Assembly: GCF_000931935.2 (NCBI RefSeq)
Contig: NZ_AZAC01000021.1
Span: 18,784-82,783, forward strand
Direction: 5' to 3'
Source of the DNA: Dethiosulfatarculus sandiegensis
GTDB lineage: Bacteria; Desulfobacterota; Desulfarculia; Desulfarculales; Desulfarculaceae
Length of the DNA: 64,000 nucleotides
The notes beneath the pieces were generated by a model that saw only the letters and a program-made list of their open reading frames with translations, ran no database searches and was not told the origin of the DNA. This document shows, in pieces, positions 8,842-16,615 of this stretch. Both the position numbers and the translations under genes were made by a program. Within the stretch, counting starts at the first letter, position 1, and the number at the start of each line of letters is the position of its first letter.

Positions 8842-10621
8842 CGACTGAAGCCTCCAGTCCCTGATCCACGGTGAACTGCATCTGATGCAGCTTGTGGTAA
8901 TGCCCCTCGAGTTTCAACAGATCATTGTGGTTGCCCTGCTCCACTATGCGGCCCCCTGCCAGCACCACTATGTTGTCGGCCCTCTGGATGGTGGACAGCC
9001 TGTGAGCCACCACAAAGGTGGTGCGGCCCTTCATCAGGTTTTCCAAGGCCTTTTGCACGAAGAGTTCACTTTCCGTATCCAGCGCGCTGGTGGCTTCATC
9101 CAGGATCAAAAGCGGCCTGTCGGCCAAAAGCGCCCTGGCAATGGAGAGCCTCTGACGCTGGCCGCCGCTTAAAAGCACCCCGCCCTCGCCAATAATCGTG
9201 TCAAACCCCTGAGGCATTTCAGTTATAAAATCCATTGCATAAGCAGCTTCCGCCGCACGGCGGATCTCTTCACCACTGGCGTCGGGGCGGCCATAGGAGA
9301 TATTCGCCCTTACCGTGTCGTTAAACAAAATAGTTTGCTGGGTTACAATGGCGATCTGGGAGCGCAGACTTTCAAGGGTCGCGTTTTTGATATCCACACC
9401 GTCAAAACAGATCGCCCCCTTGGTTGCCTCGTAGAACCTGGGCAAAAGATTCACCAGGGTGGTTTTACCTCCGCCCGAGGTTCCCACCAGGGCCAGGACA
9501 TCACCCACCGGCACCTTGAGGTTTATATCGTTAAGAACATATTCACCTTTGCGATAAGCAAAGCATAACTCCTTAAACTCTATAGACTTCTGTAAGGGGT
9601 CCAGGGTTACGGCGTCGTGGTTGTCATGGATCTCCACCGGCTCATCCAGGATTTTGTACACCCTGACCGCGGCGGCCAGCCCGTTCTGCACGTCGTTGTT
9701 AAGCTGAGTGAGCTTTTTCACCGGTTCATAAAGCAGAATCAGGGCGGCTAAAAAGCTGAAAAAAGTTCCCGCAGTGGAATGGCCGTTTATAACACTGTAT
9801 CCGCCGTAAAGAATGATCCCGGCCACGCCAAGACCACCTAAAAACTCCATAAGGGGGCTTGATATGGCGCGCACCTTGACGTCTTTCATACGCAGGCCGA
9901 AAAGCCGCCAGGCATGTTTGCTGAAGCGGCTTATCTCATGTTCTTCCCTGCAAAAGCCTTTTACAATGCGGGCTCCGCTTATGGTCTCGTGCAAAAGCAC
10001 ACTCACATCGGCCATGGTTTCCTGGGAATGGGTGCTGATCTTGCGCAGCTTGCGGCCAAACTTGACGAGCGGCACGCTACACAAGGGGAAGACCGCCAGG
10101 GCAAAGATGGCCAAAAACCAATCTCTGTAAAAAAGCACGCACAAAAGGCCGATAATGGTGAAAAGATCTTTAAGCACACCAGTGATAACGTTACTCACCG
10201 CACCCTGAATCTGGTTCACATCGTTTGTAATGCGGCTCATCAACTCGCCGGTGGGGGTGCGGTCGTAGTAGCTTAAGGAAAGGCGCTGCAAATGGGAATA
10301 AAGCTCTATACGGTAATCGGTGATAATGCGTTGTCCGACCCACTGCATGAGATAGGTCTGCCCGTAGGTGCAGAGTCCCTTGGCGGCATACAGAATGACC
10401 AGGGCCAAAGGCACCATAAGCAGCATCTGCTCATCCTGGCGCAGAAAGATATCATCCAACACCGGTTTCACCACATAGGCCATGCCCGAAGTGGAGCCCG
10501 CCATGACCACCATCATGGCCATGGCCCAAAAGAGCTTGGTCCAATGTGGCTTTACCTTTTCCAGTAAAAGACGGTAAAGCTGGGCGTCGCCCACGGTCTG
10601 TTTCAATTGTTCAATCGCCAT
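8834..10621 (-). CDS. msbA: Lipid A export ABC transporter MsbA
   Basis: A 595-residue half-transporter with six membrane segments in the first 330 residues followed by an ATP-binding domain: Walker A GTSGGGKTTL (about 380), signature LLSGGQRQR (about 487), Walker B LLILDEATSALD (about 505) and an H-loop in FVVAHRLSTI. MsbA homodimers flip core lipid A across the inner membrane. The position straight after lpxB and before the periplasmic modification genes supports MsbA rather than a generic exporter. The start ATG 10621 overlaps the lpxB stop. Confidence 0.93.
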   Translation of the reverse strand: MAIEQLKQTVGDAQLYRLLLEKVKPHWTKLFWAMAMMVVMAGSTSGMAYVVKPVLDDIFLRQDEQMLLMVPLALVILYAAKGLCTYGQTYLMQWVGQRIITDYRIELYSHLQRLSLSYYDRTPTGELMSRITNDVNQIQGAVSNVITGVLKDLFTIIGLLCVLFYRDWFLAIFALAVFPLCSVPLVKFGRKLRKISTHSQETMADVSVLLHETISGARIVKGFCREEHEISRFSKHAWRLFGLRMKDVKVRAISSPLMEFLGGLGVAGIILYGGYSVINGHSTAGTFFSFLAALILLYEPVKKLTQLNNDVQNGLAAAVRVYKILDEPVEIHDNHDAVTLDPLQKSIEFKELCFAYRKGEYVLNDINLKVPVGDVLALVGTSGGGKTTLVNLLPRFYEATKGAICFDGVDIKNATLESLRSQIAIVTQQTILFNDTVRANISYGRPDASGEEIRRAAEAAYAMDFITEMPQGFDTIIGEGGVLLSGGQRQRLSIARALLADRPLLILDEATSALDTESELFVQKALENLMKGRTTFVVAHRLSTIQRADNIVVLAGGRIVEQGNHNDLLKLEGHYHKLHQMQFTVDQGLEASVGA

Positions 10622-11759
10622 ATTCCTCTATCATCTCTTTAGCAATAAGGGCAGTGGCCCGGCTGGCGCCGGGGCCTCCCATGCTAAGGCGTATCTCTTG
10701 TAAGCCCTCTTTCATTTCCTGTCTGGCCCGGCCGGGTTCAAGCAACTTGAGGGCCTCTTGAGCCAGATTCTCGCCGGTGGCCTCCGCCTGAATCAGTTCC
10801 CGGACCACCTCCCTGCCCGCCACCAGGTTGGGCATGGCAATGAACTCCACCTTTACCAGGCTTTTGGCCAGGAAATAATTAATCCACCCTGTTTTGTACA
10901 CCACAACAAAGGGAGTTCCAACCAGGGCCGCCTCAAGAGTGGCTGTTCCCGAGGCAACTAAAAGCACCTTGGTCTTTTCCATGACCATCCGGGACTTGCC
11001 CGGCAAAATGGTGAGCCCTTCTGGAGCCTTATCCAGATACGGCTCGAGTGCCCTGGTCTTGAGCCCGGGCGCAAGCGGTAAAACAAAGCATAGTTCAGGC
11101 CTTTTTTGGCGCATTATCCTGGCGGCCTCAAACATCACCGGCAATATCCTGGTGATCTCCGAATGCCTGCTGCCCGGCAATATGCCCACCGGCAGGCAGT
11201 TGTCGGGCAGGGGCCAGAAATCTGTTTCCGAGCGGTGGGGCTCTGCCTGGTCCAAAAGAGGATGCCCCACAAAATCAGACCTCAATTCAGGGGCCAGCTC
11301 GGACATGAATTTTTCCTCAAAGGGAAAAATAGCCGCCAGGCGATTAACAAACCCAGCCATATCCTTGGCTCTTTTACGACGCCAGGCCCAGACCTGGGGA
11401 CAGACATAGTAAAGGACCTTGATTCCCAGCTTGGCCGCCGCCTTGCCCAGGCGAAAATTGAAATCCGGAAAATCTATCAGAATCAAAAGATCCGGCCTGG
11501 TTTGGGCCAGATGACGCTTCATTTCCCGCAAGGTGCGTAAAATTAGCCCCAACTTGGGCAGCACCTCTACAATCCCCACCAGGGCCAGTTCCTCGGAGCG
11601 CTGGACCATCTCCACCCCGGCACCAGCCATGGCCTGCCCCCCCATGCCGCTGAGCCTGATTCCCGGGACTTCCCGCTTTAGGGCAAGGGCCAGTTTAGCG
11701 CCCAGAAAATCCCCGGAAGCCTCTCCGGCCACCAGGACCACATGGGAAGGTTTTTCCAC
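10611..11759 (-). CDS. lpxB: Lipid A disaccharide synthase LpxB
   Basis: LpxB (GT19) joins UDP-diacylglucosamine and lipid X to give the tetraacyl disaccharide 1-phosphate. The 382-residue product begins VLVAGEASGDFLGA, then shows LSGMGGQAM, a membrane-facing PQVWAWRRKR segment and the GSRHSEI region, all typical of the family, with normal length. The ORF starts with ATG 11759, two bases after the stop of the oxidoreductase gene, and overlaps msbA by eleven bases. It acts immediately after LpxI, encoded two genes upstream. Confidence 0.95.
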   Translation of the reverse strand: MEKPSHVVLVAGEASGDFLGAKLALALKREVPGIRLSGMGGQAMAGAGVEMVQRSEELALVGIVEVLPKLGLILRTLREMKRHLAQTRPDLLILIDFPDFNFRLGKAAAKLGIKVLYYVCPQVWAWRRKRAKDMAGFVNRLAAIFPFEEKFMSELAPELRSDFVGHPLLDQAEPHRSETDFWPLPDNCLPVGILPGSRHSEITRILPVMFEAARIMRQKRPELCFVLPLAPGLKTRALEPYLDKAPEGLTILPGKSRMVMEKTKVLLVASGTATLEAALVGTPFVVVYKTGWINYFLAKSLVKVEFIAMPNLVAGREVVRELIQAEATGENLAQEALKLLEPGRARQEMKEGLQEIRLSMGGPGASRATALIAKEMIEEYGD

Positions 11760-11761
11760 CG

Positions 11762-12775
11762 TTACTCCTCACCCTCGGAGCCTGTCCCCACCCATTTGCG
11801 GGAAGACTCTATAAGGGACTGAAAATCTGGCCTGTCGGTGGGCATGCATTTCTGCACCGCCAGGGCGCAGGCAAGAGCCCTTCTGCCGCTTTCGCCTGAG
11901 ACCCTGGGCTGAACCCTTTTACTCACGCAATTGATAAAGGACTTAAGCTCTTTATCCAGGGGGTCGGCCTTGCCGAAACGGGGGCGGTCGGCCTTGACCT
12001 TGGGTTTTTTACCGGGTTTGTACTCAACTCCGTTTACAGCCAGAAGTTTTCTGGACTTGAAATCCAGATGCAGATAGCTGTCCGGCTGGAAAACCCTCAT
12101 CTTGCGCTCATCTTTCAGCGCCAGGCGGCTGGCCGTCACATTGGCCACGCAACCGCCGGGGAACTCGATCCTGGTGTTCACAATATCCGCGTGCTTACCC
12201 AGGACCGGCACTCCCACGGCGCGGATTTCGCTGGGCTCCTCACCCACCAAGGCCAAAATGATATCCAGATCGTGAATCATCAGGTCCAGGGCCACATCCA
12301 CATCAGTGGCTCTGGCCTTGAAAGGCGCAATGCGGTTGCATTCAATAAACAACGGTTTATGAACCCGATCAAAGAGCTCTTCCACTGCGGGGTTAAAGCG
12401 CTCCAGATGCCCCACCTGCAGGATCAGGTCTTTTTCACGAGCGATCCTGACCAGTTCGTCGGCCTCTTCCAGGGTGGTGGTCATGGGCTTTTCGCAGATA
12501 ACGTCCTTACCCGCTTTGAGAAAGTCCAAGGCCACCTGATGGTGATACACAGTGGGCACAACCACGCTGACGGCCTGGACCTGATCTATGACCCGGGTGT
12601 GGTCCGTGTACCAGGGCACCCCGAATTTGGCGGCCACTTTTTCCGCCTGCTCAGGGTCATTGTCAACCACGGCCACCAGCTCGGCCTGCTTCATCGCAGC
12701 CAGCTTCTCGGCGTGGAATTTGCCCAGGTAGCCAACTCCCACCACAGCGGCTTTAACTGGTCGTATTTCTTCCAT
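11762..12775 (-). CDS. Gfo/Idh/MocA-family NAD(P)-dependent oxidoreductase in the lipid A operon
   Basis: A 337-residue Rossmann-fold oxidoreductase: AAVVGVGYLGKFHA dinucleotide loop near the N-terminus, the EKP motif in VICEKPMTTTLEEA, and a substrate-domain MIHDLDIILAL segment. I use ATG 12775 with AGGA eight bases upstream; the open frame to 12850 would overlap lpxI. Genes of this type recur between lpxI and lpxB in deltaproteobacteria. In Acidithiobacillus and Leptospira a family member, GnnA, oxidises UDP-GlcNAc for the synthesis of GlcNAc3N-type lipid A, but the partner aminotransferase GnnB is not present here. Substrate therefore unknown. Confidence 0.85.
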   Translation of the reverse strand: MEEIRPVKAAVVGVGYLGKFHAEKLAAMKQAELVAVVDNDPEQAEKVAAKFGVPWYTDHTRVIDQVQAVSVVVPTVYHHQVALDFLKAGKDVICEKPMTTTLEEADELVRIAREKDLILQVGHLERFNPAVEELFDRVHKPLFIECNRIAPFKARATDVDVALDLMIHDLDIILALVGEEPSEIRAVGVPVLGKHADIVNTRIEFPGGCVANVTASRLALKDERKMRVFQPDSYLHLDFKSRKLLAVNGVEYKPGKKPKVKADRPRFGKADPLDKELKSFINCVSKRVQPRVSGESGRRALACALAVQKCMPTDRPDFQSLIESSRKWVGTGSEGEE

Positions 12776-12785
12776 GGATATTTTC

Positions 12786-13598
12786 CTAAGAATGGGCCAA
12801 CACGCAAATGTCGGCATTGTCTGCAATTCTGACCATTTCCTCACGATCAAAAACCAAAGTCGATCCGGGCTCGATAACCAGGCAGGTGGCTCCCGCCTGT
12901 TTCATGGTTTCTATGGTCGCAGAACCCACACTGGGCAGATCAAATCGCATATCTTGAATGGGCTTCAGGCGCTTGACCACCACTCCACCCTGTTTATGAG
13001 TCAACTCACCCGCCCTTTTTATACAGGCGTCGGTGCCTTCCACCGCCTCCACAGCCACGGTCACCTTCCTGTGCACCACCACGCATTGGCCAATATCCAG
13101 ACTACCCAACTCCCCGGCCAGTTGCCAGCCCACCTGAAGGTCTTCCTCTTCTTCGGGATTGGGGCCTCTTTGGGTGTAAACACCGGCTGAGGCCAGGAGT
13201 TCGGGCACCAGCTCATGGCTGGCCAAAACCGAGATGCCTTCATCCTCCAAGACCTTGCAAAAGGTGCGCAGGATGCCGTCATCAGCCATATGGCGCAGTT
13301 TATTCAAAAGAGTCATGGCCTTAAAATCCGGCCTTACATCTTTGAACATGCGGGTCTTTTTGACCCCGCCGCACATCACGGCCCTGGTGGCGCCGCTCTG
13401 TTTCAGGGCCTTGATCAACTTACCCAGTTGACCAAGCCGGACCCAGGTGATCTCATCCACCTCTGCGGCCAATTCAGCAAGGGTCTCCCCCTTGTGAGCC
13501 ACGGCAACCACCTTAAGGCCCTTTTTCTTGGCCGCCCGGGCAAAAAGCAGGGGAAACTGCCCCTGCCCGGCGATAATGCCTATGGTTGACTCGGGCAT
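12786..13598 (-). CDS. lpxI: UDP-2,3-diacylglucosamine diphosphatase LpxI
   Basis: LpxI (former DUF1009) hydrolyses UDP-2,3-diacylglucosamine to lipid X, replacing LpxH in many bacteria that lack the latter. The 270-residue product starts with STIGIIAGQGQFPLLFA and ends with the catalytic-domain motif DLPSVGSATIETM and AGATCLVIEPG. Length and both domains match the family. It starts four bases after the lpxA stop and is followed ten bases later by the oxidoreductase. No LpxH candidate is seen in the window. Confidence 0.93.
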   Translation of the reverse strand: MPESTIGIIAGQGQFPLLFARAAKKKGLKVVAVAHKGETLAELAAEVDEITWVRLGQLGKLIKALKQSGATRAVMCGGVKKTRMFKDVRPDFKAMTLLNKLRHMADDGILRTFCKVLEDEGISVLASHELVPELLASAGVYTQRGPNPEEEEDLQVGWQLAGELGSLDIGQCVVVHRKVTVAVEAVEGTDACIKRAGELTHKQGGVVVKRLKPIQDMRFDLPSVGSATIETMKQAGATCLVIEPGSTLVFDREEMVRIADNADICVLAHS

Positions 13599-13601
13599 GG
13601 T

Positions 13602-14375
13602 CTAACGAGCCACCCCCCTGGTAGAAGCTTGAATAAACTCCAAAAAGTGACGAACTTCCGGCAGATCTTCCACTTCTTCCCGCACCTTGGGCAAGGCCTC
13701 TTTCAAGGTGACATGGGAACGGAATATAATGCGATAGGCCAGTTTCAAGGCCTTTATAGTCTCATCTGAGAATCCGGCCCGCTTAAGGCCTATCTGGTTC
13801 AGGCCATGGGTTTTGGCGCGATTGCCTTCGCAAAGGGTGTAAGGAGGCAGATCCTGGGCCACTCCGCTCATGCCGCCCACAAAACAATAGCTGCCGATGC
13901 GGGTGAACTGATGCACGGCGGTGAGGCCACCGATTGCGCAGTTGCTTTCCAGGATGCAATGACCGCCCAAGTTGGCCGAGTTGGCCATGATCACATTATT
14001 GCCGAGCTGACAATCATGCGCCACATGGCTGTAGGCCATTAAAAGGCAGTTGTCGCCAACCCTGGTGATGCCGCCGCCTTCACCCGTACCCCGGTTTACG
14101 GTGACGAATTCCCGGATCATTACATTTGCGCCAACCTCCAGCCGGGTGGATTCTCCCCCGTACTTGAGATCCTGGGGGTCCGTGCCCAGGGAGGCAAAGG
14201 GCCAAATGCGGGTCCCCGCACCGATTTTGGCATCCTGTTGAATGTTCACATGATGATCAATTCTGCAATCAGGGCCTATCTCAACCTGCGGGCCAATGTA
14301 GGAGTAGGCCCCTATCTGAGCAGTCTCATCCACTTGGGCCTTGGGATCCACCATTGCGGTGGGATGTATACTCAT
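13602..14375 (-). CDS. lpxA: UDP-N-acetylglucosamine O-acyltransferase LpxA
   Basis: LpxA performs the first step of lipid A synthesis, 3-O-acylation of UDP-GlcNAc from acyl-ACP. The 257-residue left-handed beta-helix protein has hexapeptide repeats, the catalytic region SHVAHDCQLGN with likely catalytic His120, and a C-terminal helical segment ending QASTRGVAR. The chain-length ruler region reads VGGMSG (166-171), keeping Gly at the place of E. coli Gly173, which suggests a long hydroxyacyl donor; this is inference by alignment by eye. The start ATG 14375 has AGGAAAG upstream. Confidence 0.95.
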   Translation of the reverse strand: MSIHPTAMVDPKAQVDETAQIGAYSYIGPQVEIGPDCRIDHHVNIQQDAKIGAGTRIWPFASLGTDPQDLKYGGESTRLEVGANVMIREFVTVNRGTGEGGGITRVGDNCLLMAYSHVAHDCQLGNNVIMANSANLGGHCILESNCAIGGLTAVHQFTRIGSYCFVGGMSGVAQDLPPYTLCEGNRAKTHGLNQIGLKRAGFSDETIKALKLAYRIIFRSHVTLKEALPKVREEVEDLPEVRHFLEFIQASTRGVAR

Positions 14376-14437
14376 GAGGTTTTCTTTCCTCGGTTTTCTA
14401 TTTTTCCTGAGAGCCGGTGCCTTTATAAGTCCTGTTT

Positions 14438-14884
14438 TTATTTACCGGAAGTGACAGCCGCGGTCAGGTCCGCTTGAGCGGCGAGCTGGCCGTCGACCAT
14501 TGCTTTGCCGGACATCTTCCAGGCCCTGGCCGAGCGATGCACATTGGTGACCTCTAAAATCAACTGATCACCAGGCACAACCGGCCTGCGGAACTTGACT
14601 TTATCAATGGACATGAAAAGTATTATTTTACCACGCACGTCAGGCAGGGACTGATACGCCATTACCCCACCGGTCTGGGCCATGGCCTCTATGATCAAAA
14701 CCCCCGGCATAACCGGCAGATCAGGAAAATGGCCCTGGAAGAAATGCTCTCCGTAGGTCACATTCTTAAGTCCCTTGATGCGTTTCCCCTTTTCCAACTC
14801 AAGGATGCGGTCCACCAATAGAAATGGGTACCTATGGGGAAGAAATGTCATAATTTCCTGCAGATCAAAAACCTGTTCGGCCAT
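14438..14884 (-). CDS. fabZ: 3-hydroxyacyl-ACP dehydratase FabZ
   Basis: FabZ dehydrates 3-hydroxyacyl-ACP in fatty acid elongation and competes with LpxA and LpxD for the same substrate, which is why it is commonly encoded between them. The 148-residue hot-dog protein has [12 protein letters not shown] with catalytic His17, [11 protein letters not shown] and the helix [13 protein letters not shown] with Glu66. Start ATG 14884 has AAGGAG six bases upstream. Order lpxD-fabZ-lpxA is the conserved one. Confidence 0.95.
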   Translation of the reverse strand: MAEQVFDLQEIMTFLPHRYPFLLVDRILELEKGKRIKGLKNVTYGEHFFQGHFPDLPVMPGVLIIEAMAQTGGVMAYQSLPDVRGKIILFMSIDKVKFRRPVVPGDQLILEVTNVHRSARAWKMSGKAMVDGQLAAQADLTAAVTSGK

Positions 14885-14895
14885 GAACCGCTCCT

Positions 14896-15930
14896 TTACT
14901 CTTCTTTTTTCCCGGCGTTTGCCTCCAACCGGGCTTCGAGTTTCTTTACACGCTCAAAAAGATCCGGCAAGCGCCTGATCAATGCGCGGGTGCGCAGCCA
15001 TACCCTGTGAGGCAAATGGGGATAGCCTGCCACCACTTCATTGGACGCAATGGAGTTGGTGACCCCGGTTTTCGCGCCCATCACGGCATTATCACCAATA
15101 TTCAAGTGTCCCGCCACCCCAACCTGGCCGCCGCACACAACATGACGTCCAAGTTTGGTGGATCCGCTGATGCCCACCTGGGCCACCAATAGGGTGTCCT
15201 CGCCGATCACGCAGTTATGGGCCACATGCACCATATTGTCGGTTTTAACCCCACGCTGAATCCAGGTCCGGCCCATGGCGGCGCGGTCTACGGTGTTTAA
15301 GGCGCCGAGCTCCACATCATCGTCGATCTGAACGATCCCGATCTGGGGTATCTTGAAATAAGCGTCTCCGTCCGGAGCAAAGCCGTAGCCATCGGCTCCG
15401 ATCACTGTACCCGCGTGGAGAATACAGCGCTTCCCCACCTGGCAACCCTTATAAATCACCACATTGGGGTATAAAACCGTATCGTCTGAGACCCTTGCAC
15501 CGGGTCCCACGTAGACTCCGGGGTGCAAAACCACCCGGTTTCCCAAAACAGCTCCATCTCCCACATAGGCGCCGGCATGGATAGAAACATCCTCGCCCAA
15601 TTGAGCAGTTTCTTCCACCACTGCCCGGGGGTGCACTCCCGATGGTTTATAGGGAACTTTAACGGCAAAGGAAAGGCTCTTGGCAAAGGCAAGGTAGGGA
15701 TCTTTCACTCTGATTACAGCCAGTCCCTCGGGAACCGTCTGCTCATGAGTTACCAGAATCGCCCCTGCTTTGCATTCATTTAAAAGATGTGCGTATTTGC
15801 GATTTGCCAGAAAGCTCAAGTCCTGGGGCCCGGCCTGATCCAAGCCTTTAATCCCGGATATTTCACGGTCAGCGGGCCCGATCAGCTCGCCATCCACCAA
15901 ACCGGCAAGTTCGGCCAGAGTTATCTTCAC
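14896..15930 (-). CDS. lpxD: UDP-3-O-acylglucosamine N-acyltransferase LpxD
   Basis: LpxD adds the second hydroxyacyl chain to UDP-acylglucosamine. The 344-residue protein has the N-terminal uridine-binding domain ([23 protein letters not shown]), a long hexapeptide-repeat helix, the catalytic region [10 protein letters not shown] (231-240) with likely catalytic His238, and a C-terminal helix rich in charged residues. It ends 11 bases before fabZ. A strong hairpin separates it from skp upstream, so expression relative to skp may be adjusted there. Confidence 0.95.
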   Translation of the reverse strand: MKITLAELAGLVDGELIGPADREISGIKGLDQAGPQDLSFLANRKYAHLLNECKAGAILVTHEQTVPEGLAVIRVKDPYLAFAKSLSFAVKVPYKPSGVHPRAVVEETAQLGEDVSIHAGAYVGDGAVLGNRVVLHPGVYVGPGARVSDDTVLYPNVVIYKGCQVGKRCILHAGTVIGADGYGFAPDGDAYFKIPQIGIVQIDDDVELGALNTVDRAAMGRTWIQRGVKTDNMVHVAHNCVIGEDTLLVAQVGISGSTKLGRHVVCGGQVGVAGHLNIGDNAVMGAKTGVTNSIASNEVVAGYPHLPHRVWLRTRALIRRLPDLFERVKKLEARLEANAGKKEE

Positions 15931-15968
15931 TTTTTCTTCTAACCAATCTGATTTTTAATTGACACACG

Positions 15969-16000
15969 CCGGTTAAAGCCTCTAATGAGGCTTTAACCGG
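15969..16000. other. Perfect 14-bp inverted repeat between skp and lpxD
   Basis: Arms at 15969-15982 and 15987-16000 are perfectly complementary around a TAAT loop. No U-run follows on the minus (transcribed) side, so it is not a classical terminator. Inside a co-oriented operon it may act as an RNA processing or stability element that sets the ratio between the abundant chaperone mRNA upstream and lpxD. It lies in the 118-base gap, the largest between skp and lpxB. Confidence 0.6.
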
Positions 16001-16048
16001 CGGCCGTTGTTCCAGATTTTCGCTTGGGTTATTAAACGTCATCCCGAC

Positions 16049-16582
16049 CTAGGGATGGGCTTTGTCATAGGCGGCGATCACCTGGCTGGTAATATCCACA
16101 CTGGAAGGATAATACAAGGCAGCCTTGGACTCTGTGATCATGGTGTATTTTCCCTGAGCCCCGATCTGCTTGATGACTTTACCCAAGTTATTCAAAATAG
16201 GCCTGAAGGCATCACGCTGAGCCTCCATCATGTCCTGCTTGGCCTCCCGCTGGCGATCCCGCAGCCTGCGAACCTTGCGCTCAAAATCCCTTTCCTTGGC
16301 CTGCCTGGCCTCGGGCTTCAGCAGCATGGCTGTGTTTTCCAGCTCTTTTTGCATGGTGCTCACCTCGGTCTGAAGGCTTTTGAGCTCGTTTTCAAAGTCC
16401 TGGGCCCGGCGCTGCAACTCGGCCTGAGACCGTTTACCCTGCTTGCACTCGCGGACGCAACGGTTCAAATCCACCACAGCCAGTTTAACCTCGGCCTGGG
16501 CAGCAACAGGCACGGACCAGATAAGGGCAGTGGCCAATGCGGCAAACAAAACGGGCAAAATCTTTACTCTCGCCATGAACAT
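16049..16582 (-). CDS. skp: OmpH/Skp-family periplasmic chaperone
   Basis: Skp holds unfolded outer membrane proteins in the periplasm and passes them to the BAM complex. The 177-residue product has a signal peptide (hydrophobic 6-22, cleavage after VAAQA), the OmpH opening VKLAVVDLNRC and a long charged coiled-coil (about 45-135) rich in Gln, Glu, Lys and Arg. Start ATG 16582 has AAGGAGA eight bases upstream. It follows bamA by 33 bases, the usual arrangement. Two cysteines near the mature N-terminus (RCVREC) are a small oddity. Confidence 0.9.
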   Translation of the reverse strand: MFMARVKILPVLFAALATALIWSVPVAAQAEVKLAVVDLNRCVRECKQGKRSQAELQRRAQDFENELKSLQTEVSTMQKELENTAMLLKPEARQAKERDFERKVRRLRDRQREAKQDMMEAQRDAFRPILNNLGKVIKQIGAQGKYTMITESKAALYYPSSVDITSQVIAAYDKAHP

Positions 16583-16615
16583 CAGGATAATCTCCTTAAC
16601 TAATTTCGTTTTGGT

